Shown piece after piece: positions 17,960-26,171 of a stretch of DNA of 64,000 nucleotides (position 1 is its first letter; each line of letters starts with the position of its first letter). The notes under the pieces are model-generated. The model had not been told where the DNA came from. It did no database searches and was given only the letters and a program-made list of their open reading frames with translations. Location of the stretch: positions 1 to 64,000 of the forward strand of contig JAZQLP010000117.1 in NCBI GenBank assembly GCA_045542755.1, in the 5' to 3' direction. Source of the DNA: JAZQLP01 sp045542755 (GTDB lineage Bacteria; Bacillota; Clostridia; Oscillospirales; UBA644). The position numbers were made by a program, and so were the translations under genes.

Positions 17960-18967
17960 TTAGAGAAGTACTATGCCTGCTTCTTTGCACTCGCGCTCGG
18001 TTTCCTCATCCCAGACAGAAACCTGAACCTCGCCTATGTGAGCCTTGCCGAGAAGAAGCATTGAAAGTCTTGACTGACCGATACCTCCGCCGATAGCCAG
18101 AGGCAGGGTGCCGTCAAGGAGCATTTTGTGGAAGGTAAGCTCACGTCTGTCCTCACAGCCCGCCTTTTTAAGCTGAGAAGCAAGGGCTTCGGCATCAACT
18201 CGAATACCCATGGAGGATATTTCAAAGGACCTCTTAAGTACGGGGTTGTAGAAAAGAATATCTCCGTTCAAGGACCAGTCGTCGTAGTCGGGGGCTCTGC
18301 CGTCGTGCTTTGAGCCACTTTTGAGAACGTCGCCTATCTGCATAAGAAATACGGTACCGTACTTCTCGGCGATGAGATGTTCCCTTTCCTTGGGAGTCTT
18401 GTCAGGATACATATCCTCAAGCTCCTGGGTGGTGATGAACTTAACGTTGGGGTTAAGCTCCACGTCTATTTTGGAGAACTTCTTTTTAAGCTGGTCAAGG
18501 GTATTGCAGATAGCTCTTACTATCCTTGTAACGGTATCCTTGAGGTACTCAATATTTCTATCCTCGGGAAGAATAACCTTTTCCCAGTCCCACTGGTCAA
18601 CATAGAGGGAGTGGATATTGTCCATCTCCTCGTCCCTGCGGATAGCGTTCATATCGGTATAAAGGCCTTTTCCGGGGTGGAAGTCGTATTTCCAGAGAGC
18701 CATTCTCTTCCATTTTGCGAGAGAGTGAACGATAGCAACGTTTTCACCCGTTTCCTTTATATCGAACTCAACGGCTCTTTCTATTCCGTTAAGGTCGTCG
18801 TTAAGACCCGATGAGGGACGAACGAAAAGAGGGGCTGATACTCGGATGAGATTAAGCTCCTTTTTTAGTTGCTCCTCAAAAAGCTTTTTCATCAGGCCTA
18901 TGGCATCCTGGGTCTGATATAGGGTAAGGGACGAGCTGTATCCCTCGGGAATATACGTCTTGCTCAT
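17960..18967 (-). CDS. asnA: Aspartate-ammonia ligase (asparagine synthetase A)
   Basis: A 335-residue ammonia-dependent asparagine synthetase of the class II aminoacyl-tRNA synthetase fold. Diagnostic segments are VSAPLFVRPSSGLNDDLNG, KWKRMALWKYDF, YVDQWDWEK and GGGIGQSRLSMLLLGK. Family length is about 330, so it is complete. First gene of an operon with glnN, both using free ammonia. Confidence 0.96.
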   Translation of the reverse strand: MSKTYIPEGYSSSLTLYQTQDAIGLMKKLFEEQLKKELNLIRVSAPLFVRPSSGLNDDLNGIERAVEFDIKETGENVAIVHSLAKWKRMALWKYDFHPGKGLYTDMNAIRRDEEMDNIHSLYVDQWDWEKVILPEDRNIEYLKDTVTRIVRAICNTLDQLKKKFSKIDVELNPNVKFITTQELEDMYPDKTPKEREHLIAEKYGTVFLMQIGDVLKSGSKHDGRAPDYDDWSLNGDILFYNPVLKRSFEISSMGIRVDAEALASQLKKAGCEDRRELTFHKMLLDGTLPLAIGGGIGQSRLSMLLLGKAHIGEVQVSVWDEETERECKEAGIVLL

Positions 18968-19026
18968 AAAAGATTCGACCTTTCGTGTCTGTGTGTGCAG
19001 AATGTGTGTTTATACATTAATAATTA

Positions 19027-19055
19027 ATTATATCATAAAGAATTGGCTTTCTCAA
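19027..19055 (-). promoter_or_regulatory. Promoter of asnA-glnN
   Basis: Minus strand TTGAGA (19050-19055), 17 nt, TATAAT (19027-19032), about 60 nt before the asnA start. Confidence 0.65.
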
Positions 19056-19106
19056 CCCATAAATATGAATTTTTATCGAAAACCCATTAAAAATAAAACA
19101 AAAAAC

Positions 19107-19131
19107 GGGTTGCCGCATTACGCAGCAACCC
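19107..19131 (-). terminator. Intrinsic terminator of the PPIase-like gene
   Basis: GGGTTGC (19107-19113) pairs with GCAACCC (19125-19131), with additional inner GC pairs. On the minus strand it is followed by a T-rich run. Confidence 0.8.
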
Positions 19132-19148
19132 AAATTTCGGTCTAATGA

Positions 19149-20663
19149 TTAGAAAGTAGCTTTGTCAATAGCCTGCTCGTTATAGATAACGCCGTAGGTT
19201 TCTACAAGGCCTTCATACATTTCGTTATACTTTTCGCCCTGAACGCTTGCGGTAGAGGAAACCTTCCACAAGGGTTCGTTTTCAGCAGCGTAGTATACAA
19301 CGTAGTAGCCTTCTTCAGCCTCGATTATTTCAACGTCGCCAACCTGACGAGCTTCGTCAAAGAGCCATTCCTCGATTTCGGGGTTATTACCCTCATTTGT
19401 AACAGCTTCAGAAGAATTAGCTGCGTCAAGAGGAGCATCTTCGCCTTCAGTCTTAGCTTTTCCGAGAGCGTTGAAAGCTTCTGCGGTCTGTTCGCCTGCC
19501 TTGAACTCGTCAAGGAAAGACTGAGCCTTTGCAAGAGCTTCTTCCTTTTTCTTTATGTTACCTGCGGACTCATCCTCTTCGGTATCCTTATCGTCTTCGG
19601 TAGTTTCTATAGCTACGAATGCGAATTCAATATCTCTGAGGTTGTAATCCTTAAGTTCTGTGCTGTCGTAATATACAACGGTGTATTTATTTGTGCCTTC
19701 GAAGTATTCAACGTCACCGGCAACTCTTTCTTCGCTGAGGAGCCATTCCTGAACATCCTCTGCATAAGAGCTTACGTAAACGCCGTTAACAGCGGTAAGG
19801 TCCTTCTTTTCGGTTTCCTTATCGGTATCTTCTTCGGTTTCGTCCTCGGTTTCCTTTTCAGCTTCTTTAGCTGCAAGCTCATCCTGAACGAACTGCTCGA
19901 AAGCCTCGGAAGAAGTAGCGGCTGCTACGAGAGCGTTAACCTTGTTAAGAGCTTCGGCCTTGCTTTCTTCGTCGTTAGCCTTGAAAGCGTAGGTGTAAAG
20001 TCTGCCGTCAAAGGTGGTGAAGGTTGCAAGATTTTCGTTCTTGTATTCTTCAGCCTCTTCGTCGCTTACTTCGATGTTTTCGTAAACGTGGTTAGCGTAT
20101 TCCGAAGCATAGTATTCATCTGCAAGGCACTGGCAGAAGGTTTCAAGATCCATACCGTCGCCATACATAGTTTCAAGATACTTGGAAGGGGAGTAGCCGT
20201 AAAGAGCAGCATAGGTTTCTATCTGAGAAATTGCAGAATTAACGTACTCTTCCTGAGCAGCTTCATCACAGGCAAAGCCTGCCTTTTTGCCTTCTTGAAC
20301 CATAATGGACTGCTGTACTGCTGCGGCAGAAGCCTGCTCGGTAAAGTATTCTACCCAAGTCTGATCGCCGTACTTTGTAGTCTGAGCTGCGGGAAGACGC
20401 TGGCTATCGTAACCGATATAGGAAAGATAATTGCTATAGGTGCTTATGAAGTTGTTGTAAACGCTGGTGTAGAAATAGCCGTATTCAACGGAATTCACAA
20501 CGTCATCTCCAACCTTAACAGCCTGCTGTTGCTTGAGGTACATGCTGGATCTGGTGATAACGGAGAAGAGTATTACAGCAACAAGAAGTATGCCGCAAAC
20601 GATCATGGTTGCGATAACCGCAGGGGTCATGATCTTTTCGGACTGATTGTTTTTGTTTGCCAT
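19149..20663 (-). CDS. Membrane-anchored SurA/PpiC-like foldase
   Basis: A 504-residue protein. The start at 20663 (MANKNNQSEK) is preferred because AAGGA lies about 11 nt upstream. One transmembrane anchor spans about 12-34, and the rest is extracytoplasmic. The N-terminal half resembles the SurA chaperone helices (EYGYFYTSVYNNF, VQQSIMVQEGKKAGF). Two parvulin-like repeats follow, each with the pattern EWL..E.R..GDVE.....Y.VVYY, separated by a Glu/Lys-rich low-complexity stretch (EKETEDETEEDTDKE). Such proteins assist folding of exported proteins, as PrsA does. It is not a lipoprotein, unlike PrsA, and prolyl isomerase activity is not assured because the parvulin core is diverged. Confidence 0.7.
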   Translation of the reverse strand: MANKNNQSEKIMTPAVIATMIVCGILLVAVILFSVITRSSMYLKQQQAVKVGDDVVNSVEYGYFYTSVYNNFISTYSNYLSYIGYDSQRLPAAQTTKYGDQTWVEYFTEQASAAAVQQSIMVQEGKKAGFACDEAAQEEYVNSAISQIETYAALYGYSPSKYLETMYGDGMDLETFCQCLADEYYASEYANHVYENIEVSDEEAEEYKNENLATFTTFDGRLYTYAFKANDEESKAEALNKVNALVAAATSSEAFEQFVQDELAAKEAEKETEDETEEDTDKETEKKDLTAVNGVYVSSYAEDVQEWLLSEERVAGDVEYFEGTNKYTVVYYDSTELKDYNLRDIEFAFVAIETTEDDKDTEEDESAGNIKKKEEALAKAQSFLDEFKAGEQTAEAFNALGKAKTEGEDAPLDAANSSEAVTNEGNNPEIEEWLFDEARQVGDVEIIEAEEGYYVVYYAAENEPLWKVSSTASVQGEKYNEMYEGLVETYGVIYNEQAIDKATF

Positions 20664-20739
20664 TTGTTTGACCATCCTTGTCTATGTGTAATGGGGTGCG
20701 AAAGGACGCACCTTGCATATTAAAGTTATATACCAACAC

Positions 20740-20768
20740 ATTTTACAACAAAAACCCGTCTTTGTCAA
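20740..20768 (-). promoter_or_regulatory. Promoter of the PPIase-like gene
   Basis: Minus strand TTGACA (20763-20768), 17 nt, TAAAAT (20740-20745). Confidence 0.7.
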
Positions 20769-20891
20769 GGGGTATGGCGGTAAAGTTTATGAATTTTTAG
20801 TATGAAAAGGTTCATTTAGGGGTTTTACTCCCCTTTTATCCCATTTCAAAGGGAGAAAATCAAATATAATCGTAACATTTGTTAAAAAGTG

Positions 20892-20920
20892 TTGAAATTT
20901 CTCCCGAAATATGTTATTAT
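20892..20920 (+). promoter_or_regulatory. Promoter of the DUF4364-DivIVA cluster
   Basis: TTGAAA (20892-20897), 17 nt, TATTAT (20915-20920). It overlaps an in-frame ATG at 20911, which therefore cannot be the start of the following gene. Confidence 0.65.
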
Positions 20921-20955
20921 TAAGCGTAGAATATTCAGTAAAAGAAGGTGTTGGC

Positions 20956-21477
20956 TTGAACGAGAGCGATTTGAGGATACTCATTCTCTATACCGTATCC
21001 GCCGCAGGGCGAGGAATATCCCCCGAGGACGTGTGCGACCTGGTGGCTACCGACAAGCTGGGGCACCTTAACGTTCGCGAAAGCTTTGAAAAGCTCCGTG
21101 AAGAAAAGCTTCTCACCGTTCTTGAGGACGGCGGCGTAGGTTATACCTACATTTCCGACGAGGGCAAGCTCATTGTTGAGCAGCTTCAGGGCAACCTCTC
21201 CATCTCTCTCAGGAAGGATATAGCAAAGAGAGCTGTGGGCATAATGGAAAAGCTTCGCGGGGAGCTTGACGTTACCGCCTTTTACGAGGAAAGCAGGTCG
21301 GTTCACGGCGGCTTTGACGTAAATCTGGGACTTTCGGACAGAGGTGAAAAGCTCTTCACCCTCACCCTCTACGCCCCCACGGCCATTCAGGCTGACATGA
21401 TGGTTAAAAATTTCAAATCAAATCCCGCATCTGTTTATTCGGGACTTATAAATCTTGTAACAGAACAAAGATATTAA
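20956..21477 (+). CDS. DUF4364-family protein
   Basis: A 173-residue protein. I choose the TTG at 20956 (MNESDLRILILY): AGAAGG lies 7 nt upstream, and the upstream ATG at 20911 is inside the promoter. The N-terminal half looks like a winged helix (LRILILYTVSAAG, LGHLNVRESFEKLREEKLL, DEGKLIVEQL), followed by an alpha/beta segment. This is the DUF4364 pattern common in Clostridia, possibly a transcription regulator but untested. It leads a cluster with a DivIVA-like protein and a mini membrane protein. Confidence 0.75.
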   Translation: MNESDLRILILYTVSAAGRGISPEDVCDLVATDKLGHLNVRESFEKLREEKLLTVLEDGGVGYTYISDEGKLIVEQLQGNLSISLRKDIAKRAVGIMEKLRGELDVTAFYEESRSVHGGFDVNLGLSDRGEKLFTLTLYAPTAIQADMMVKNFKSNPASVYSGLINLVTEQRY

Positions 21478-21505
21478 CACACCATAATACGGAGGACCAC
21501 ACAAA

Positions 21506-22444
21506 ATGGCAAAAGAAAAGATTTTCCGTGAGACACCCTTTAACGGCTATAACCGTGACGACGTAATGGCATATATTGCCGAAATCGACAAAAAGAATAC
21601 CGAACTCCGCGCCGCGGATATTCAGGAGAAGAACTCCCTGGCCGCAGACCTTGAAGCAAAGACCCAGGAAGTTGAAAAGCTTAACGGCGTTATCGACTCC
21701 CTTAACTTTGCCGTTGAGGAAAAGACTGCCGCTTACGACGAGCTTGCAAAGGAATTTGAAGCATATAAGGCTGAAACCGAAAATAAGGCAAGCCTTCCCG
21801 CTCCCGAAACCGTAGAGGCAGAGAAGAAAGAATACGAGGCGAAGATAGCCGCCCTTACAGCAGAGCTTGAGGCGGCAAAGGCAAAAATATCCGAGCAGGA
21901 AGAACAGATACGCTCCCAGATAGAAAATATCTGCACACTTCAGGCAACTCAGGACACCTCTTCCCTTGTAAGAACAAAGCTTGACGAGGCAGAAAAGGCC
22001 ATTGCGGAAAAGGACGAAAAGATAAACTTCCTCCAGCAGGGCTGGGAACAGTATAAAAAGAACTACGGCAGATACCTTGAGATTGCCGATTCTGCAGAAA
22101 AGATAGTGGCCGACGCTCATACAGAAGCAGGAAAGATCCTCGCCTCCGCAGAAGAAAACGCCGCAAAGACCAAGGCTGCCGCCCTTAAAGAAAAGCAGGA
22201 GATACTGGACAACATTAACGGCGAGATACAGATGCTCATCTCTAACGCAGTAAAGGAAAGCGGAAGAATAATCGCATCCGCCGAAGAGCGCGCCCGCCTC
22301 ATCAGAAGCACCGCAATTTCCGCTGCAAACGAAACCAGAGACAAGCTCAACCTTATCAAGAGCTCCGTTTCGGGCATACTGTCAAATATTGACTTTGCAA
22401 TAATGAACATCGACCCCGAAAAAGAGCCCTCCAATCAGGACTGA
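21506..22444 (+). CDS. DivIVA-domain coiled-coil protein
   Basis: A 312-residue cytoplasmic protein beginning with the DivIVA membrane-binding motif (FRETPFNGYNRDDVMAYI, 6-23). It is followed by long coiled coils (about 30-230) rich in Glu, Lys and Ala, then a C-terminal helical part with repeated ILASAEE/IIASAEERA units. DivIVA-family proteins mark curved membrane at poles and septa and recruit division or sporulation factors. It is longer than B. subtilis DivIVA (164) and lacks a transmembrane helix. The RBS GGAGG stands 13 nt before the ATG. Confidence 0.8.
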   Translation: MAKEKIFRETPFNGYNRDDVMAYIAEIDKKNTELRAADIQEKNSLAADLEAKTQEVEKLNGVIDSLNFAVEEKTAAYDELAKEFEAYKAETENKASLPAPETVEAEKKEYEAKIAALTAELEAAKAKISEQEEQIRSQIENICTLQATQDTSSLVRTKLDEAEKAIAEKDEKINFLQQGWEQYKKNYGRYLEIADSAEKIVADAHTEAGKILASAEENAAKTKAAALKEKQEILDNINGEIQMLISNAVKESGRIIASAEERARLIRSTAISAANETRDKLNLIKSSVSGILSNIDFAIMNIDPEKEPSNQD

Positions 22445-22466
22445 AGAAAGGAAGGTTTTCCGATAG

Positions 22467-22568
22467 ATGAACCCTAAAGTAACCAGAATAATCGCCGCAG
22501 CTATCGCCCTGATACTTGTAGCGTCACTCGTACTGTCCTTTGTCATCATGATAGTAGGCCAGATATAA
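22467..22568 (+). CDS. Mini membrane protein, 33 residues
   Basis: A short frame beginning MNPKVTRIIAA, with a single hydrophobic helix covering nearly all of it (ILVASLVLSFVIMIVG) and ending at TAA 22566-22568. GGAAGG sits upstream at a suitable distance, it follows the DivIVA-like gene by 22 nt, and a strong terminator comes right after it. Placement inside the operon and an intact frame support a real small protein, perhaps a partner of the DivIVA-like protein at the membrane. The partnership is inference only. Confidence 0.6.
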   Translation: MNPKVTRIIAAAIALILVASLVLSFVIMIVGQI

Positions 22569-22583
22569 AACAAAGACAAGTTT

Positions 22584-22610
22584 AAGCCCGTTCGCAAGAA
22601 CGGGCTTTTC
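22584..22610 (+). terminator. Intrinsic terminator
   Basis: Stem AAGCCCGTTC (22584-22593), GCAA loop, GAACGGGCTT (22598-22607), T run. Confidence 0.92.
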
Positions 22611-22654
22611 TGCTGTCTAAAGAGTACATTTTATTGACATTCCCCCCTAAACTC

Positions 22655-22684
22655 TTGCTTTTTGCCACCTTAATATGGTATTAT
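22655..22684 (+). promoter_or_regulatory. Possible promoter of the GH28 gene
   Basis: TTGCTT (22655-22660), 18 nt, TATTAT (22679-22684). A TTGACA at 22634 has no matching -10. Confidence 0.4.
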
Positions 22685-22736
22685 ATCCTAAATTGGCAAA
22701 ACTCATAATACAAAAGAAAAAAACGGAGAACACACT

Positions 22737-24545
22737 ATGAACAAGAACGTTATGGATTTCGGCGCAATAGCCGACGGTGTTACCCTTACCACCGAGGCCT
22801 TTAATGCGGCAATCAACGCCTGCGCGGAAAGCGGCGGCGGTTACGTAGAAGTCCCCGCCGGCGAATACGTTTGCGGAAGTATTTACCTTAAGAGCAACGT
22901 TATTCTTGTCCTCGCCCCCGGCTGTACCGTATACGCAAGCATGGACATAAAAGATTTTATACCCCTCACTCACCGCAAGGGTGACAGAGGCATGATCAGC
23001 GCATCCGAGATAGTTAATTCGGGAGTCATAGGTGCAGGTGTTTTGGACTGCAGAAGAACAAACGAGCTTCGAGCCGCACATCCCGGTGCAGGACGCCCCA
23101 GCGTTGTTGCAATGGAATTTTGCGAAAACTTTATCCTTGACGGTATAACCCTTAAGGATACGGGTGGCTTTACCATTTATAGCTTTTATAACACCAACGT
23201 TACCTTCCACAACATCAAGATAACCACCAGAGGCTGTGAAAACGGCGACGGTATAGACTTCTCGGGCTCAAAGAACGTAGTCATTTCCGACTGCTTTATC
23301 AATACGGGCGACGACGCTATCGGTCTTAAGACCCACCATCCCGGTGAGGATTGTGAGAACTTTACCATAACAAACTGCGTCATCACCACCAGATGGGCGG
23401 CCGTCCGCCTTGGCCCCGAAACCTGCGGTCACATGAAGAACATCACCATCTCTAACTGTGTATTCAACGACTGTGCAGACGGTGTAAAGGTTCAGCTCTG
23501 CGATACCTTCAGAATGGAGGACATAACCGTATCCAATATCTCCATGAAGAACGTAGTAAGACCCTTCTTCATCACATCCAGCTCCTGCCCTATGAGTGGC
23601 AGAACCGCAAAGCGCCGTCCCGACCCCGGTATCTTCCGCCGTTTGCTCATAAACAACGTTTCCGCATCCATGGACGAAAATCTCCGCGAGTGGTTTGACC
23701 CCGCTTGCGTTATCCAGGGAATCCCCGACGGTATAGTAGAAGACGTGGAGATAAGCAATTTCCACTTCCTCAATGCGGGTGGAGGAACTGAAGAGGATGC
23801 AAGAAAGGCAGACCATACCGAGTTTGTTCTCCGTAACGGATATCCCGACATCCCCGACTCCAAATATCCCGCTTGCGGACTCTACATAAAGAACGCAAAG
23901 AACGTAAAACTCTTTAATTGCACCTTTGACAATCTTCAGTACGACCACAGAACTGCCATCGCCGCAGAAAGCGTTGAAAACCTGAAGATGATGATGACCG
24001 AAGCAAGAAACTGCGCAGGCCTTCTCCGTCACTACAAGGTAGATAATCTCCAGACTGCCCTCTGCGACGGAGAGATGATCACCTTCACCGACGAGCAGAT
24101 AAAGGAATGGGAAGACCACAGAGCCGTAGCTCTTGAACAGGAAGCAATGGTAATCCGCGTGTGCGGCTATGCTGACGACGTAAGACGCATTCCCGAAGAA
24201 TATACAGTTGAGTTTGTCGAGCACGATGATACAAGACTCAAGGACACAGGAAGAGGCGGCCGCGAAACAAAGGCTGTTCCCGAGATAACCTTTGAGCAGG
24301 AGCTCACCGAAACCGATAAATATAACTACTACATTTCCACCAACGTCATAAAATCCGTATACGTGGACATTAACGGCGAAAACGTATTCAAGTGGGACAG
24401 ACCCAGAAAGTACGATAGAAGCCATATGTTCTGTCTGAAGCTTCCTATCGAAAAGGACGGCAAATACACCGTCAAAGTATACTGTCCCGAAGAGGGCGGC
24501 GGACTTTCCGGTAAGGGTACCCGCCTTTGCAAGGCAGACAAATAA
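22737..24545 (+). CDS. Glycoside hydrolase family 28 (polygalacturonase-like)
   Basis: A 602-residue enzyme with the GH28 right-handed beta-helix, predicted to cut alpha-linked galacturonic acid residues of pectin or rhamnogalacturonan. Motifs are GDGIDF (170-175), NTGDD (189-193), with paired Asp, H232 in the CGHMKN segment, and KVQ (251-253) where RIK is usual. The residue after K is Q rather than the usual form, so specificity may differ from classic polygalacturonase. A C-terminal region (about 470-602) is beta-rich and of unknown role. No signal peptide is visible, so the enzyme is probably intracellular and acts on imported oligomers. Confidence 0.82.
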   Translation: MNKNVMDFGAIADGVTLTTEAFNAAINACAESGGGYVEVPAGEYVCGSIYLKSNVILVLAPGCTVYASMDIKDFIPLTHRKGDRGMISASEIVNSGVIGAGVLDCRRTNELRAAHPGAGRPSVVAMEFCENFILDGITLKDTGGFTIYSFYNTNVTFHNIKITTRGCENGDGIDFSGSKNVVISDCFINTGDDAIGLKTHHPGEDCENFTITNCVITTRWAAVRLGPETCGHMKNITISNCVFNDCADGVKVQLCDTFRMEDITVSNISMKNVVRPFFITSSSCPMSGRTAKRRPDPGIFRRLLINNVSASMDENLREWFDPACVIQGIPDGIVEDVEISNFHFLNAGGGTEEDARKADHTEFVLRNGYPDIPDSKYPACGLYIKNAKNVKLFNCTFDNLQYDHRTAIAAESVENLKMMMTEARNCAGLLRHYKVDNLQTALCDGEMITFTDEQIKEWEDHRAVALEQEAMVIRVCGYADDVRRIPEEYTVEFVEHDDTRLKDTGRGGRETKAVPEITFEQELTETDKYNYYISTNVIKSVYVDINGENVFKWDRPRKYDRSHMFCLKLPIEKDGKYTVKVYCPEEGGGLSGKGTRLCKADK

Positions 24546-24561
24546 TTAAACAAAAAAATCA

Positions 24562-24594
24562 GAGGTTCTCCAGATGGAGAACCTCAATTTTTTT
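24562..24594. terminator. Bidirectional intrinsic terminator
   Basis: Stem GAGGTTCTCC (24562-24571), AGAT loop, GGAGAACCTC (24576-24585), then T7. It lies between the convergent GH28 and nitrilase-fold genes. Confidence 0.92.
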
Positions 24595-24605
24595 ATCCGT
24601 TTGTT

Positions 24606-25880
24606 TTATTCAACAAGCTTGCCGTAGGTGGAAGGACGTCTTTCGAGAATGTTTATATCGTTCTTGTCACCGTATCTGCCGCCAACGGAGAACCAGAAGG
24701 CGTAATTAGGCTTGCTCAGATCGATGGTGGCAATAGCAACACCCATATCCTCGTTAGTACCCGCAATAATCTCACCCTGAGGGCTGATGATTCGGCTTAT
24801 GGGCTGGTCGGAAGCCTTGGCGTGGTTTACGCCGGCAACGGCGATATAAATGGAATTTTCCAGAGCTCTGGAGGTTATCTGATGATAGGGGTCGCCCGCT
24901 GTGGGAGCGAATACTATCTCTGCGCCCTGAAGAGCAAGGCTTCTTATACTTTCGGGGAAGAACTGGTCAAAGCAGGTAACGGTGCCTATACGGCCAAAGT
25001 CGGTATCAAATACGGGATACTCTCTGCCGGGGGTGAGGCCTGAATTATACTCGGCGTAGGTGATGTTGCACTTTCTGTACTTACCGTGGAACTCGCCCTT
25101 TCTGTTGTAAATGGCGGTGGTGTTATAGTAAAGACCCGTTTCAAGGTCTACTTCTCTGGTATTGACCAGTATCCACATTCCGTACTTTGCGGCCTTTTCT
25201 GCAATAGCGGTGCAGATGGGTCCGTTACCGGGAATGGGCTCAGCAAACTGATTGGGATCCTCACGGGGAAGCTCTCTTGAAGGAATACCCTCGGAGAGTA
25301 CGAGAATATCAGCCTCAAGAAGTCCCGCAGTATCACAGGACTTAAGAACCTTTGCAAATCTCTTTTCAAAAGTCTTTTCATCGGGATTGTAGGGGTTTAC
25401 GTAAGAGGTTGCGACCTTTACCTTACGCTCGGGAATGGGGTCTGTCTTACGGAGAGATGCGCTCTTTACGGTAACTCTGCCGTTTTCGCACATCATAAGC
25501 ATTACTGCAACTTCTGCCTTTGCAGTGCCGCTAAGAGCCTGGAATCTGCCCCAAACGGTGTATACGCCGTCCTTTTCCTCATAATGAGGAGCGTAGGCGG
25601 TCTGCACCATGCCGCCATCTGCGGTATAGGTGTCTACTATGAATCTGGTGCTCATTCTGGGATGCTGAATATTTTCAAGAACACAGGTAACTTTGTATTC
25701 GTAGTATTGGTTTTCTTCAAGTTCAGCCCATGTCTTGAGCTTTCCAAGGTCACCCTCTCTGGTGGTATAGATAACCTCGCCTTCAGAGGTGGACTCTCTC
25801 TTGATAGCAATATTTTCTCTGGGGGACCAAACCTCCCAGCCCGAAATGGGCGCTAACAGATTTTCAGATAAGTATTCCAT
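24606..25880 (-). CDS. Nitrilase-superfamily amidohydrolase with extra N-terminal domain
   Basis: A 424-residue protein. Residues about 155-405 form a carbon-nitrogen hydrolase domain with the Glu-Lys-Cys triad: E197 (LVLSEGIP), K270 (GKYRKCNIT) and C303 (VTCFDQFFPE). Residues 1-145 form a separate beta-sandwich-like domain (WEVWSPRENIAI, YYEYKVTCVLEN, GVYTVWGRFQALSG) not found in standard nitrilases and reminiscent of carbohydrate-binding folds. The substrate cannot be read from sequence. It is convergent with the GH28 gene, hinting at a plant-glycan amide or glycosyl-amide. The leader carries the second copy of the 83-bp repeat. RBS: AAGGAG. Confidence 0.78.
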   Translation of the reverse strand: MEYLSENLLAPISGWEVWSPRENIAIKRESTSEGEVIYTTREGDLGKLKTWAELEENQYYEYKVTCVLENIQHPRMSTRFIVDTYTADGGMVQTAYAPHYEEKDGVYTVWGRFQALSGTAKAEVAVMLMMCENGRVTVKSASLRKTDPIPERKVKVATSYVNPYNPDEKTFEKRFAKVLKSCDTAGLLEADILVLSEGIPSRELPREDPNQFAEPIPGNGPICTAIAEKAAKYGMWILVNTREVDLETGLYYNTTAIYNRKGEFHGKYRKCNITYAEYNSGLTPGREYPVFDTDFGRIGTVTCFDQFFPESIRSLALQGAEIVFAPTAGDPYHQITSRALENSIYIAVAGVNHAKASDQPISRIISPQGEIIAGTNEDMGVAIATIDLSKPNYAFWFSVGGRYGDKNDINILERRPSTYGKLVE

Positions 25881-25922
25881 AGAAATTCTCCTTGTCGCCT
25901 TTTATGCGACTCAAAAACATAG

Positions 25923-26005
25923 AAATTAAAGATTTTCGAAGAAAAGATTTAATTTAGGCGTGAAGAACACACGATATCTTAATTCTGCAGATTATCTTTC
26001 ACGCC
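25923..26005 (-). repeat. Two-hairpin leader element, copy 2 (upstream of the nitrilase-fold gene)
   Basis: Same 83-bp length and fold as 2202-2284. The stem ends and the whole AT-rich second hairpin are identical; differences concentrate in the loop of the first hairpin. It ends 42 nt before the start codon, against 44 nt for copy 1, and lies downstream of the promoter on the same strand as the gene. Confidence 0.8.
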
Positions 26006-26037
26006 GGAATTCTCCATATCATATGTTTTGTTACTGT

Positions 26038-26066
26038 ATAATACCATAAAACCTTGTAAAAATCAA
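26038..26066 (-). promoter_or_regulatory. Promoter of the nitrilase-fold gene
   Basis: Minus strand TTGATT (26061-26066), 17 nt, TATTAT (26038-26043). The repeat element begins 32 nt downstream of the -10. Confidence 0.6.
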
Positions 26067-26117
26067 GGCAAAAGCTCCCCTATGGCCGTTATTTCCCAAA
26101 AATGTCAAAAGCAAAAA

Positions 26118-26142
26118 CGGAAGCCGACTCTTCGGCTTCCGT
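26118..26142 (-). terminator. Intrinsic terminator of the 26172-27221 lipoprotein gene
   Basis: Eleven-bp stem ACGGAAGCCGA (26118-26128) with TCGGCTTCCGT (26132-26142), T-run on the minus strand. Confidence 0.85.
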
Positions 26143-26171
26143 AAAACTTATCTTTTTTTTGTCTGAAAGAG

